DNA of 64,000 bases from SHZL01 sp963815185 (GTDB lineage: Bacteria > Pseudomonadota > Gammaproteobacteria > Xanthomonadales > SZUA-36). A model generated the notes under the pieces. That model was not told the origin of the DNA. It saw only the letters and a list, made by a program, of their open reading frames with translations, and did no database searches. The position numbers and the translations under genes are program-made. Below, piece after piece: positions 36,958-46,130 of the stretch. Numbering within the stretch: position 1 is the first letter of the stretch; each line of letters begins with the position of its first letter. The stretch covers positions 310,001 to 374,000 of the forward strand of contig CAWFGC010000011.1 in assembly GCA_963815185.1 (NCBI GenBank), in the 5' to 3' direction.

Positions 36958-37344
36958 ATGCCAAGAGAATTCAATCGCTCGGAACGGGTCGCCGGTCAGA
37001 TTCGCAGGGAATTGGCGCAGTTGATCCAGCAGGAAGTCAAGGATCCGGCGGTCGGATTCATCAGCCTGTCCGATGTCGAGGTTACCCGTGACCTGGCCCA
37101 TGCCAAGGTCTTCATTACGGTGTTCGAAAGCGACAAGGCAGAATCGACCCTGACCGCTTTGCGTCATGCCGCTGGCTACCTGCGTCACCGTCTGGGGCAG
37201 GAAATGCGCATCCGCAGCGTGCCGGAATTGCATTTTCACCACGATGCTTCGGTGGAAACCGGGCAGCGCATGGATAGCCTGATTGACGCCGCGCTGGCCT
37301 CGGATCGCGATCATCGGGGGACCGGCGAAGACGACAGCGACTGA
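36958..37344 (+). CDS. rbfA: Ribosome-binding factor A
   Basis: RbfA binds the 30S subunit and helps mature the 5' end of 16S rRNA. The 128-residue product has the family start PREFNRSERVAGQIRRELAQLIQQEVKDP and the KH-like core VTRDLAHAKVFITVF with GYLRHRLGQEMRIRSVPELHFHHD. The acidic tail (DDSD) is usual. It follows infB by 18 bases and precedes truB. Intact. Confidence 0.96.
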   Translation: MPREFNRSERVAGQIRRELAQLIQQEVKDPAVGFISLSDVEVTRDLAHAKVFITVFESDKAESTLTALRHAAGYLRHRLGQEMRIRSVPELHFHHDASVETGQRMDSLIDAALASDRDHRGTGEDDSD

Positions 37345-37377
37345 GGCGACGCAGATGCCGTGCGTTGGCAGGCCCTG

Positions 37378-38298
37378 ATGAGCCGGCGTCGCAGCGGCCG
37401 CGATATCCACGGTATCCTGTTGCTGGATAAGCCAGCCGGATTGTCTTCCAACCAGGCGCTGCAGCGCGTTCGACATCTTTTTCAAGCCCGCAAAGCCGGC
37501 CACACCGGCAGTCTCGATCCTTTTGCCACCGGCATGCTGCCGATCTGTCTTGGGGAAGCCAGCAAGACCGCGGCATTCATGTTGGAGGCGGGCAAAAGTT
37601 ATCATGCGACAGCCTGTCTGGGCCGGGCTACCAGCACCGGTGATATCGAAGGGGAAGTGGTGAGGGAACAGCCGCTGCCGGTCCTGGAGAGGGATCAGAT
37701 TGAAACCGTGCTGGGGCGCTTTAGCGGACCCATTGCACAGGTCCCTCCGATGTATTCTGCGCTCAAACACCAGGGCCAGCCGCTATACAAACTGGCGCGG
37801 CAGGGCCTCGAAGTAGAGCGCAAGCCGCGCAACGTGGTGATTCACCGCCTGGAGTTGCTGCGCTGGGAGCCGCCCCTGCTGTCGTTCGAGGTGGCGTGTT
37901 CAAAAGGCACCTACATCCGTACCCTGGCGGAGGATATCTGCGCAGGGCTGGGCAGTTGCGGACATCTGCAATCGCTGCGACGCCTTGCGGTGGAGCCTTT
38001 TGCAGCCGATGGGCTGGTTTCCCTCGAAGAAGTCGAACAGGCGGCGGCGCAGGGCCGCGAGTTGCAATTGTTATTGCCCCTGGACGCTGGTCTGTCGGCC
38101 TGGCCGGAATTGCATCTGGACGCGACGGCCGCCGAACGGTTTCGCCATGGCAATCCGGTGGCTGGAAACGGGGGCGCCGGCATGATTCGGGTCTTCGCCG
38201 GGACCGGTGAAATCATAGGCCTGGGTGAAATACGGCCTGATGGCACGGTCCACCCAAAACGCGTTTTTGTGCCAGGGCCTGATAACACTTGTCTGTGA
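37378..38298 (+). CDS. truB: tRNA pseudouridine-55 synthase TruB
   Basis: TruB makes pseudouridine 55 in the T loop of tRNAs. The catalytic Asp is in KAGHTGSLDPFATGMLPICLGEASK. YSALKHQGQPLYKLARQG and CSKGTYIRTLAEDICAGLG are conserved RNA-binding segments, and a C-terminal PUA-like domain follows. The frame is open from GTG 37360, but ATG 37378 gives MSRRRSGRDIHGILLLDKPAG, matching the usual N terminus, and 306 residues. Intact. Confidence 0.95.
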   Translation: MSRRRSGRDIHGILLLDKPAGLSSNQALQRVRHLFQARKAGHTGSLDPFATGMLPICLGEASKTAAFMLEAGKSYHATACLGRATSTGDIEGEVVREQPLPVLERDQIETVLGRFSGPIAQVPPMYSALKHQGQPLYKLARQGLEVERKPRNVVIHRLELLRWEPPLLSFEVACSKGTYIRTLAEDICAGLGSCGHLQSLRRLAVEPFAADGLVSLEEVEQAAAQGRELQLLLPLDAGLSAWPELHLDATAAERFRHGNPVAGNGGAGMIRVFAGTGEIIGLGEIRPDGTVHPKRVFVPGPDNTCL

Positions 38299-38317
38299 AA
38301 CACCCCGATGGTGTATT
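38289..38317 (+). promoter_or_regulatory. Possible rpsO promoter overlapping the end of truB
   Basis: TTGTCT starts in the last truB codons near 38289 and is followed after 17 bases by TGTATT, with TATTAT two bases further on. Together they resemble a sigma-70 promoter for rpsO-pnp. The call is consensus-based and weak. Confidence 0.35.
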
Positions 38318-38338
38318 ATTTCCTTGTTTAGGATCAGC

Positions 38339-38359
38339 GCCGCCGTTAGAATAGGCGGC
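38339..38359 (+). promoter_or_regulatory. Hairpin in the rpsO 5' untranslated region
   Basis: GCCGCC (38339-38344) and GGCGGC (38354-38359) form a perfect six-base stem with a nine-base loop. There is no T run behind it, so it is not a plain terminator. S15 represses its own translation through leader RNA structures in other bacteria; whether this hairpin does so is not known. Confidence 0.4.
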
Positions 38360-38483
38360 TAATTTAAACCGGGGCTTCGAAGATTTTGCAAAGACCCGCA
38401 CCGAATGGCGTTATTGACCTGAAGGTGTCCGGATACAAGGGTTTTTTCAAAACCTTCGCGGCTCTAGATATGGAGACGGAACC

Positions 38484-38753
38484 ATGTCTTTTGATGCAGA
38501 AGCCAAGAGCAAGATCGTCAGCGAATACCAGCGGTCAGAAAGCGATACTGGCTCACCTGAAGTGCAGGTGGCCTTGTTGACTGGACGGATTCAACATCTG
38601 ACAGAACACTTCAAGAACCACAAGGGTGATCACCACTCGCGGCGCGGTTTGCTGCGCATGGTGAATCAGCGCCGCAGCCTGCTGGATTACCTGAAAAAGA
38701 GTGACCTGCAGCGCTACCGTGAACTGATAGAACGCCTCGGTCTTCGTCGTTAA
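38484..38753 (+). CDS. rpsO: 30S ribosomal protein S15
   Basis: S15 binds the central domain of 16S rRNA early in 30S assembly. The 89-residue product has the family pattern SEYQRSESDTGSPEVQVALLTGRIQHLTEHFKNHKGDHHSRRGLL and ends RYRELIERLGLRR. Length is exactly typical. It precedes pnp, as in most gammaproteobacteria. Intact. Confidence 0.98.
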   Translation: MSFDAEAKSKIVSEYQRSESDTGSPEVQVALLTGRIQHLTEHFKNHKGDHHSRRGLLRMVNQRRSLLDYLKKSDLQRYRELIERLGLRR

Positions 38754-38778
38754 TTTTTGCATCACGACGCGGCAGACG

Positions 38779-38811
38779 CTCCGGCAGCGCTTTTGTTCTG
38801 CTGGAGTTTTT
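38779..38811 (+). terminator. Hairpin with T run between rpsO and pnp
   Basis: CTCCGGCAG (38779-38787) pairs with CTGCTGGAG (38798-38806), one G-T pair included, followed by TTTTT. It can act as a partial terminator. In enteric bacteria the pnp leader hairpin here is cut by RNase III as part of pnp autocontrol, so a processing role is equally possible. Confidence 0.65.
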
Positions 38812-38851
38812 GCATACTCGGTATTAAACCCATGAGAGCAGGAAACGTCCA

Positions 38852-40946
38852 GTGCAAAAATTGAAAAAAACATTTAAATTCGGTGATCAGGAAGTCACCC
38901 TGGAAACCGGAGAGATTGCCCGTCAGGCAGATGCTGCGGTGATGGTCAGAATGGCGGACACGGTGGTTCTGGTGACGGTGGTCGCCAGGAAAGAAGCCGA
39001 CCCCTCGCGCGGATTCTTTCCGTTGACGGTAAATTACCAGGAAAAGTACTACGCCGCGGGGCGCATACCCGGCGGGTTCTTCAAACGCGAAGGGCGTCCG
39101 ACTGAGAAGGAAACGCTGACCTGCCGCCTGATCGATCGGCCCATCCGGCCGTTGTTCCCCAAGGGCTTCCTCAATGAAGTGCAGGTCATCGCCACGCTGA
39201 TGTCATCCAATCCGGATGTCGATGGCGATATCCCCGCCCTGATTGGCACCTCAGCGGCTTTGGCGCTTTCCGGCATTCCGTTCAATGGACCGATTGGCGC
39301 CGCGCGCGTGGGTTATGTCGACGGGCAATACGTGCTCAATCCCACAGCCAGCCAGTTGAGCAGACTCGCAACTCGATCTGATCGTCGCCGGTACCGAGAA
39401 AGCGGTGTTGATGGTTGAATCCGAAGCCAAACTGCTGTCCGAAGAGATGATGCTGGGCGCCGTCATGTTTGGCCATCAGGCCATGCAGACCGTGGTGCAG
39501 GCTGTGCGTGAACTGGCCAGCGAAGCCGGCGTGCAACCGTGGGTGTGGCAACAGGCCGCCACCGACGATGCCCTGCTGGTTCGGGTCAAGGCCGCTGCGG
39601 AGCCGGGTTTGAAAGAATCCTATGCGATTGCCGACAAGATGCAGCGGCACGATGCAATCGCGGCGGTCAAGAATGCCACGATAGCGGCGCTTTGCGTCGA
39701 AGGCGATGACACCGCACCTGCCAAAGCCGCGGTATCCGAACTCCTTTACAAAGTCGAAAAGAACCTGGTTCGCGAGCACATTCTGGGCGGAAATCCGCGC
39801 ATCGATGGGCGCAATCTCAGCACGGTTCGTCCGATATCCGTGGAATGCGGTGTCCTGCCCCGCGCCCACGGCTCCGCCCTGTTTACGCGGGGAGAAACTC
39901 AGGCCATCGTAACGACAACGCTGGGTACGGTGCGTGATTCGCAAATCATCGATGCCGTCGGTGGCGAGTACAAAGATCCCTTCATGCTGCACTACAATTT
40001 CCCACCGTACTGCGTGGGTGAGACCGGTTTCATGAGCGGTCCGAAACGGCGCGAAATCGGTCACGGCCGCCTGGCGCGGCGCGGCGTTGCGGCGATATTG
40101 CCTTCGCTCGAAGAGTTTCCCTACGTGCTGCGTGTGGTTTCCGAGATTACCGAGTCGAACGGTTCCAGTTCCATGGCTTCCGTTTGCGGCACCTCTCTGG
40201 CGCTGATGGATGCAGGTGTTCCGGTCAAGCAGGCCGTAGCGGGCATTGCGATGGGCCTGATCAAGGAAGGCGACCGCTTTGCGGTGTTGTCCGACATCCT
40301 CGGAGATGAGGATCACCTTGGCGACATGGATTTCAAAGTGGCCGGTACCCGGGACGGCATTACCGCGCTGCAGATGGACATCAAGATCGAAGGCATCAAT
40401 GAGGAGATCATGAAGATCGCTCTGGCGCAGGCCAATGAAGGGCGCAATTTCATCCTCGGCGAAATGAACAAGGTGCTGGATAAACCACGCGCTGCAATGT
40501 CGGAATACGCCCCCCGGTTGATGACCATCAAGGTTCATCCGGACAAGATCCGCGACGTGATCGGCAAGGGTGGCGTGACCATCCGCGCCATCACCGAGGA
40601 AACCGGCACCACAATCGATATTGCCGATGACGGTACCGTAACGATCGCCTCGGTCAACAAGGAGGCGGCGGAAGCCGCGCGCAAGCGTATCGAGCAGATC
40701 ACCGCCGATATCGAACCTGGCCAGATTTTCGAAGGCAAGGTCATCAAGATCATGAATTTCGGCGCCTTTGTGACCCTGACCCCCGGCCGTGATGGCCTCG
40801 TTCATATTTCCCAGCTTTCCGATGAGCGGGTGGAGAATGTCACCGATGTGGTGAAGGAAGGCGATACGGTCAAGGTCAAGGTCCTGGAAGTCGACAAACA
40901 GGGCCGCATCCGCCTCTCCATGAAAGCGGTGGGCGCCGGCGAATAA
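38852..40946 (+). CDS. pnp: Polyribonucleotide nucleotidyltransferase (one-base frame break)
   Basis: PNPase degrades RNA from the 3' end with phosphate and is part of the degradosome. Two RNase PH domains, a KH domain (IKVHPDKIRDVIGKGGVTIRAITEETGTTIDI) and an S1 domain (GQIFEGKVIKIMNFGAFVTLTPGRDGLVHISQLSDERV) are seen. The first frame ends after NPTASQL. Removing one base near 39365 gives QLSRSQLDLIVAGTEKAVLMVESEAKLLSEEMMLGAV, in register with the E. coli protein as I recall it, and a 697-residue product. The break is probably a read error. Confidence 0.97.
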
Positions 40947-40970
40947 GCTTCAGTCCCAAAGCGAGTAAGC

Positions 40971-41000
40971 AAAACGCCCGGTTCGCTGGGCGTTTTTTTT
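40971..41000 (+). terminator. Rho-independent terminator of pnp
   Basis: AAAACGCCC (40971-40979) and GGGCGTTTT (40988-40996) form a perfect nine-base stem with an eight-base loop, and the T run extends to 41000. It lies 24 bases after the pnp stop and closes the rimP-pnp block. Confidence 0.92.
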
Positions 41001-41028
41001 GGGAGACTCTTGTCCTTCGTTTTGGGGC

Positions 41029-41144
41029 GTCGAGCCGCCAGCGGGGTCTTCTCTCAGGATACGGCGTAAATACGTCCCTGTAGCCTCGGATGAAACATCC
41101 CTGTTTCATACGATCCTGAGAGAAGACCCCGCTACCAGCTCGAC
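41029..41144. repeat. Interrupted palindrome (copy 2 of the repeat family)
   Basis: Perfect 21-bp arms lie at 41040-41060 and 41113-41133, with outer GTCGAGC (41029-41035) matching GCTCGAC (41138-41144). The centre holds TGAAAC (41091-41096) and GTTTCA (41103-41108). The arms share GGGGTCTnCTnTCAGGA, and the right centre shares CCTGTTTCA, with the copy at 14635-14888. It sits in the 301-base gap between pnp and metA, after the pnp terminator. No coding sequence is seen in this gap. Confidence 0.8.
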
Positions 41145-41247
41145 TACTCGGTAGGTTTTGACCGGGTTCCTTTGGCATACGCCTGTCCTCCCGTACCGCT
41201 CTGCCAGATTGTGGGAATTGGGAAGCGATTGAGGGTAAACTTCGCCG

Positions 41248-42318
41248 ATGCCGTTGGTTGAACATTTGAAGCTGCCTACTTTTTCGCGCCTGCGCGAGCA
41301 GGGGCATGAGGTGCTGTCGCTGGACCGGGCAGTGCACCAGGATATCCGTGAGCTGCATATCGGATTTCTCAACATGATGCCGGATGCCGCGCTGGAGGCG
41401 ACCGAGCGTCAATTCATCCGGCTCGTGGGCAACTGCAACCGCATTGCGCAGTTTTATGTCTATCCGTTTTCCCTGCCGGGTTTGCGGCGCAGCCGCGAAG
41501 CGCAAGCGTATATCGAACAGTATTATTGCGACTTCGGGCAACTGCGGCGGCAGGGGCTGGACGGCCTGATCATCACCGGGGCCAATGTCGCCAATCCGGC
41601 GCTGGAGCGGGAGGCATTCTGGGAACCGCTGATGGAGGTCATCCGGTGGGCGGAGTCCAATGTCGCGTCAACCCTGTGTTCCTGCCTGGCCACACATGCA
41701 CTGCTCAAATACTGGCACCACATAGATCGCCAGCCATTGCCGTCCAAACGCTGGGGCGTGTACAGCCATCGCATCATGCAGCCGGACCATCCGCTGCTGC
41801 GGGATATCAATACCCGTTTTGATGCGCCGCATTCGCGCTACAACGATATCTCGCGCACTCAATTGGAAAACGCCGGCCTGACGGTATTGGCCGAAAGTGC
41901 TGAAGGCGGGGTGCACATGGCAGTCAGCCCCGATGGCTTTCGCGTGGTGTATTTCCAGGGCCATCCTGAATACGATGCCAACAGTTTGCTGAAGGAATAC
42001 AGAAGGGAAATCTTGCGCTACCTCGACGGCGAACTGAATGGGCCGCCGCCTGTGCCAGAACACTATCTTTCAGCGGAAGCCAGGGTCATCGCCCAACGCT
42101 ATATTGACGCGGTAATTGCTGCAAAATCCAGCGCCAGGTCACTGCCGGATTTTCCGGACAAGGAACTGGAAGGCTTACTCGACAATACCTGGGGTGATAC
42201 CGCCAAGGCCATCTTCAACAACTGGCTGGGACTGATTTACCGGCTGACCAACCTCGACCGGACACAACAATACATGCCCGGCGTCGATCCGGACAATCCG
42301 CTGGGCCTGGGATCGTAA
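41248..42318 (+). CDS. metA: Homoserine O-acyltransferase, MetA type
   Basis: MetA acylates homoserine (with succinyl- or acetyl-CoA) in methionine synthesis. The 356-residue product has HIGFLNMMPDAALEATERQFIRLVGN, LDGLIITGANVANPALEREAFWEPL, SNVASTLCSCLATHALLKY with the nucleophile most likely the second Cys of CSC, and VYFQGHPEYDANSLLKEY with the catalytic Glu and nearby His. The loop after ITGA (NVANPALE) differs from the E. coli form. Which acyl donor is used cannot be settled by eye. The downstream metY (46131) is the likely partner, which uses acylated homoserine. Confidence 0.9.
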   Translation: MPLVEHLKLPTFSRLREQGHEVLSLDRAVHQDIRELHIGFLNMMPDAALEATERQFIRLVGNCNRIAQFYVYPFSLPGLRRSREAQAYIEQYYCDFGQLRRQGLDGLIITGANVANPALEREAFWEPLMEVIRWAESNVASTLCSCLATHALLKYWHHIDRQPLPSKRWGVYSHRIMQPDHPLLRDINTRFDAPHSRYNDISRTQLENAGLTVLAESAEGGVHMAVSPDGFRVVYFQGHPEYDANSLLKEYRREILRYLDGELNGPPPVPEHYLSAEARVIAQRYIDAVIAAKSSARSLPDFPDKELEGLLDNTWGDTAKAIFNNWLGLIYRLTNLDRTQQYMPGVDPDNPLGLGS

Positions 42319-42343
42319 GCCAGGCCCGGCAGACCAAATTCGA

Positions 42344-43372
42344 TTATTCCAGCAAGTCGCCCGGAGTCGGCGGCAAGCGTGGCATGATCTGTTCAGGAAA
42401 CGCGCCCGTCAACGATTCAAGGAAAGCAACGATATCCGCTACTTTCTGATCGTCCAATTCCAGGTTGAGTTGGGTCTTGGCCATGACCTTGACGGCCTCT
42501 TCCATGGTTTTGACCGATCCATTGTGCATATACGGAGCGGTATAGACCAAATTGCGCAGGGTCTGTACACGCCACATGTTCTTGTCCGCCGGATCATGGC
42601 TCACGTTCATGCGCCCGACATCATCCATGAGTTTGTACCGGGTGACATAGGTATTGTCCGTGAAAACCGGGAATTTCTGCAGGAACGGCTGGCCGGTCGG
42701 TAATGGCGGGCCGGCAAAGTTCGCACCGGAGTGACAGGCGGTACAGCCCGACTTCGCAAACGCATCCATACCGCGCACCTGTTGCCCGGTCAGCGCCTGC
42801 TTGTCACCCTTGACGTACTTGTCAAATGCGCTGTTCGGAGTAATCAAGGTGCGCTCATAGGCGGCAATGGCTTTGGCGGCATTGTCCATCGTAATACTCT
42901 CACTGCCGCCATATACCTTATCGAAATAGGCTTTGTAACCTGGGATTTTGCGAATACGGTCAACAGTGGCGTCGAGATCGGCCATGCCCATCTCGATGGG
43001 GTTGGCCGGCGGCCCTTTGGCCTGATCTTCCAGCGTTGCTGCCCGGCCATCCCAAAACTGGGCTGAAAGAAACGCGGCATTCCAGACCGTGGGGGCATTG
43101 CGGCCACCCGCCTGGCCGTGGACGCCAATCGAGGTCGGCCGGTGATCGTCGCCACCTTCCATCACATTGTGGCAAGTAAAACAGGATACCGTGCCGTTGG
43201 ACGACAACCTGGGATCGAAGTAGAGCATTTTGCCCAGCGCGACTTTCTCGGCGGTCATGGGATTGTCCGCTGGCACCGGGGCCTGGTCGGGCAGCGCTTC
43301 CCACTGCGCAACAACAATGGATGGTGCGGCGAACACCGCAGTGCTCAATAACAATTTGATCAATGCATTCAT
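42344..43372 (-). CDS. Di-haem cytochrome c peroxidase
   Basis: This family reduces hydrogen peroxide in the periplasm using two c-type haems. The 342-residue product has an N-terminal signal peptide (LIKLLLSTAVFAAPSIVVAQ) and two haem-binding sites, CFTCH near residue 65 and CTACH near 210. VALGKMLYFDPRLSSNGTVSC, GGRNAPTVWNAAFLSAQFWDGRAATLEDQA and a C-terminal Met region (APYMHNGSVKTMEEAV) fit bacterial cytochrome c peroxidases. MauG-type enzymes are related, but the overall pattern favours a peroxidase. It reads away from the sensor kinase, across a 274-base gap. Confidence 0.9.
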   Translation of the reverse strand: MNALIKLLLSTAVFAAPSIVVAQWEALPDQAPVPADNPMTAEKVALGKMLYFDPRLSSNGTVSCFTCHNVMEGGDDHRPTSIGVHGQAGGRNAPTVWNAAFLSAQFWDGRAATLEDQAKGPPANPIEMGMADLDATVDRIRKIPGYKAYFDKVYGGSESITMDNAAKAIAAYERTLITPNSAFDKYVKGDKQALTGQQVRGMDAFAKSGCTACHSGANFAGPPLPTGQPFLQKFPVFTDNTYVTRYKLMDDVGRMNVSHDPADKNMWRVQTLRNLVYTAPYMHNGSVKTMEEAVKVMAKTQLNLELDDQKVADIVAFLESLTGAFPEQIMPRLPPTPGDLLE

Positions 43373-43601
43373 GGTGGATATCCCTGCTCGATTCGTGCGG
43401 AATTTTCGGCGTGATATGGGCCGGTTTGCTGCGCCTCGGCCGAACGCCCGAATAGGCCATACCGGTCCGGCTGCATCTGTAAGTAAATCATAATTTGGAA
43501 CCCATGCGTGTGATATGCGTCAAAGAAAACACCGGTTGCAAATGGGCTTCAGCTGCAGGGTTGCGGATCCCGCTGGCCTGCAACAAGCGAGAAAATAGGC
43601 C

Positions 43602-43607
43602 TATACT
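43602..43607 (+). promoter_or_regulatory. Possible -10 box before the CHASE-type kinase gene
   Basis: TATACT (43602-43607) is a good -10 match, with the poor -35 candidate TGCAAC 17 bases upstream. It lies about 40 bases before the kinase ATG, in the 274-base divergent gap (43373-43646) shared with the peroxidase gene. Nothing else is recognised in that gap. Confidence 0.3.
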
Positions 43608-43646
43608 CATCTGCAAGCGGCATTTGTAACGAAAACAGGGAGTCTG

Positions 43647-46020
43647 ATGAAACGCAGACTGCAATTGGTGCTTGTTGTCGCGATTGGGATTGCGGTGCTT
43701 TTCACCCTGGACGGCTATTACCGGTATCACACCCGGCGAGACAATGCACATCAACTTGGCACGGCCCTGGAGCTCGTGCGCCAGAACCTTCAATTGGGTA
43801 TCGGCCGCAGTGTCGTTATCGTTGAAGACCTGCGGGCATTCCTGCTGGCATCTCCCGCGTTGCCGGATGTGGAATCCTTCAACCGATACGCAGCCGGCGT
43901 CTTGTCCCAGCCCTCAGAAGTGCGCGCACTTGAATATGCAGATCAGGATTCTATCATCAGATATGTCTATCCACTCGAGGGCAATGAAGCGGCGCTCAAT
44001 CTGGATTTGAAGAGCCGGCCCGCAGCAGCCTTTCGTCGAAAAGGCGATACGGACAAAGTCAACCACGGTCGCCAACCCAGCCACCCTGGTTCAGGGCACC
44101 TTATCCGTCGTCGTGCGTTCTCCGCTTTTCGACGGGGATCGATACCTGGGCCTGGTGCAGGGCGTTGCAGATCTTTCTTCCCTCCTTGAAGGGACTACGC
44201 GCAATCTCGCTCCCAGATTCGCCGTTTCCCTGCAAGACGACAATGGCATGGTCTTTTGGAAACCTGACAGGCCTTTGGGCGCCAGTATCAGTTCAACCAT
44301 CGACATCGGTGACAACCGTTGGCAGGCCAGCATCGGTTGGATCGAACCCCCACCGGCACCGCAATTTTACGTACTGGCCTTGATCTGGGGATTCGGCGGC
44401 GCTTTATTGATCAGTCTCATTTTCATTATCAATCAAACCCATAGCCGCGTGGACTGGCTGACGGCGGCTGTCGAAGCAAAAACCGCTGATCTGGCCGCAT
44501 CGGAAGAACGATACCGCAGCCTGGTGGAGGCCGCTGATACGCCGATTCTTTTGGTGGATATGGAAGGCCGGGTGCTGTTTCGCAACAAGGCCTTTTATAC
44601 CAGTCTGGGCTTCGAAGAGGACGAAGACATTGAAATGGACAGATTTGCCCGCGTCCACCCCGACGATATACGCATCATCGAGCAGCAAATGCCCGAGTTG
44701 CTCGCATCCGGGAGCGTGACTTTGGTCGAGTATCGCGTCCGCCACAAGGACGGTCACTGGGTCTTCCGCGATGCCCGTTGCACGCTTTTGCGCGATGCGA
44801 GCGGTAAGCCCCATTCCGTGCTGATCTTTGCCCATGACATTTCAAAACGCAAGCAACTGGAAGAGCAGCGAGAAGCACTGGAGAATCAATACATGCAGGC
44901 GCAGAAGATGGAGGCGGTGGGTCAACTAACCGCCGGTATTGCGCATGATTTCAACAACCTGCTGATGGGGATTACCGGAAATGCCCAACTGTTGCAATTG
45001 CAACTGCCCGCGGATGGCCCGCTTCATGCCAAGGCGGAAGTCATTCTTCAAACCGGCTTGCGGGCGGCCGACCTCGTTCGGCAATTGCTTATTTTCAGCC
45101 GCAAACAGGTCAGCGCTCCCCAGATTGTGGAATTGAACAAGATCATCAGCGGAACGGTGGGGATGCTGGACCGAATTATTGCCGAAAACATTACAGTGGA
45201 ACTCAAATTGGCGCCTGATTTGTGGAACGTCAAGATCGATCCGGCCCAAATTGAGCAAGTTCTGGTCAACCTGGCGATCAACGCCCGGGACGCCATGCCA
45301 GATGGGGGGCAGCTGACCTTTGCAACCACCAATACCGAATTGGACGAATCCGATTTTGCCCGGGGCCTCGAGGCGCCACCCGGTGAGTACGTGAAGCTGG
45401 AGGTCATCGATACCGGTATTGGGATGGACCAGCAGGTCCGGACCCGGCTGTTTGAACCCTTTTTTACCACCAAGGAACTGGGTCATGGTACGGGATTGGG
45501 GCTGGCTACGGCCTATGGCATCGTCAAGCAGAGCGGCGGTCTCATTGAGGTTCACAGTGAAGTGGGCCGCGGCTCGACCTTCAGGATTTACCTGCCCCGG
45601 ACCACGGAAATTGGATTGCCAGTGTCCGCGCCAATCAATCAAACGATGAAACAGGGCCATGAAACCGTGTTGCTGGTTGAAGACGATGAAGCCATCCGCG
45701 CCGTGGCGCGTGACGTATTGAAAGAACAGGGGTATGCGGTTTTGGAAGCAAAAGATGGCCGGACAGCAGTGCAAATGGTTGTCCACCATCCGGGCTTGAT
45801 AGATCTGCTGTTGACCGATGTAATCATGCCCGGGATGAGCGGGAGGGCGCTGGCTGAAGATTTGGTCCAGCGCTATCCGCAGCTCAAAGTGATCTACATG
45901 TCCGGCTATGATGACGAAGTCATTTCACATCACGGCATGTTGGAGCCCGGTATTAACCTGTTGCAAAAACCGTTCAGCGTTTTTGATATGGTGCAAAAAG
46001 TGCAGGAGGTTTTGGGTTAA
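43647..46020 (+). CDS. Hybrid sensor histidine kinase with CHASE-like sensor (one-base frame break)
   Basis: The N terminus has a membrane helix (LQLVLVVAIGIAVLFTLDGYY), then a periplasmic CHASE-like domain (LRAFLLASPALPDVESFNRYAAGVL ... EYADQDSIIRYVYPLEGNEAALNLD). An extra C in the CCC at 44019-44021 breaks the frame here; corrected, it reads RPQQPFVEKAIRTKSTTVANPATLVQG. A second helix (FYVLALIWGFGGALLISLIFII) leads to a PAS domain, then the phosphoacceptor GIAHDFNNLLMGITGNAQLL, an ATPase domain (NLAINARDAMPDGG, DTGIGM, GTGLGLATAYG) and a C-terminal receiver (VLLVEDD, LLTDVIMPGMSGRAL, LLQKPF). The restored length is 790 residues. Signal and target are unknown. Confidence 0.88.
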
Positions 46021-46130
46021 GCTGGGTTACACTTCGAAATTCACAAACTGGTTTGCGCATTCAACCACCGGTGGTCGGCGCCGGCCAGCAATGTGGCGCC
46101 TTGTCCCGTGCAGTTAACAGGAGTATACCC

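Noticed and set aside
15853..40946. tpiA, nuoD, nuoF, nuoM, nusA and pnp as true pseudogenes
   Set aside because: Single-base edits restore proteins with all active-site residues and exact family lengths; loss of so many core genes together is not credible.
14635..41144. Insertion sequence or CRISPR repeats
   Set aside because: The two palindromes have no transposase between their arms, and no regularly spaced repeat array exists.
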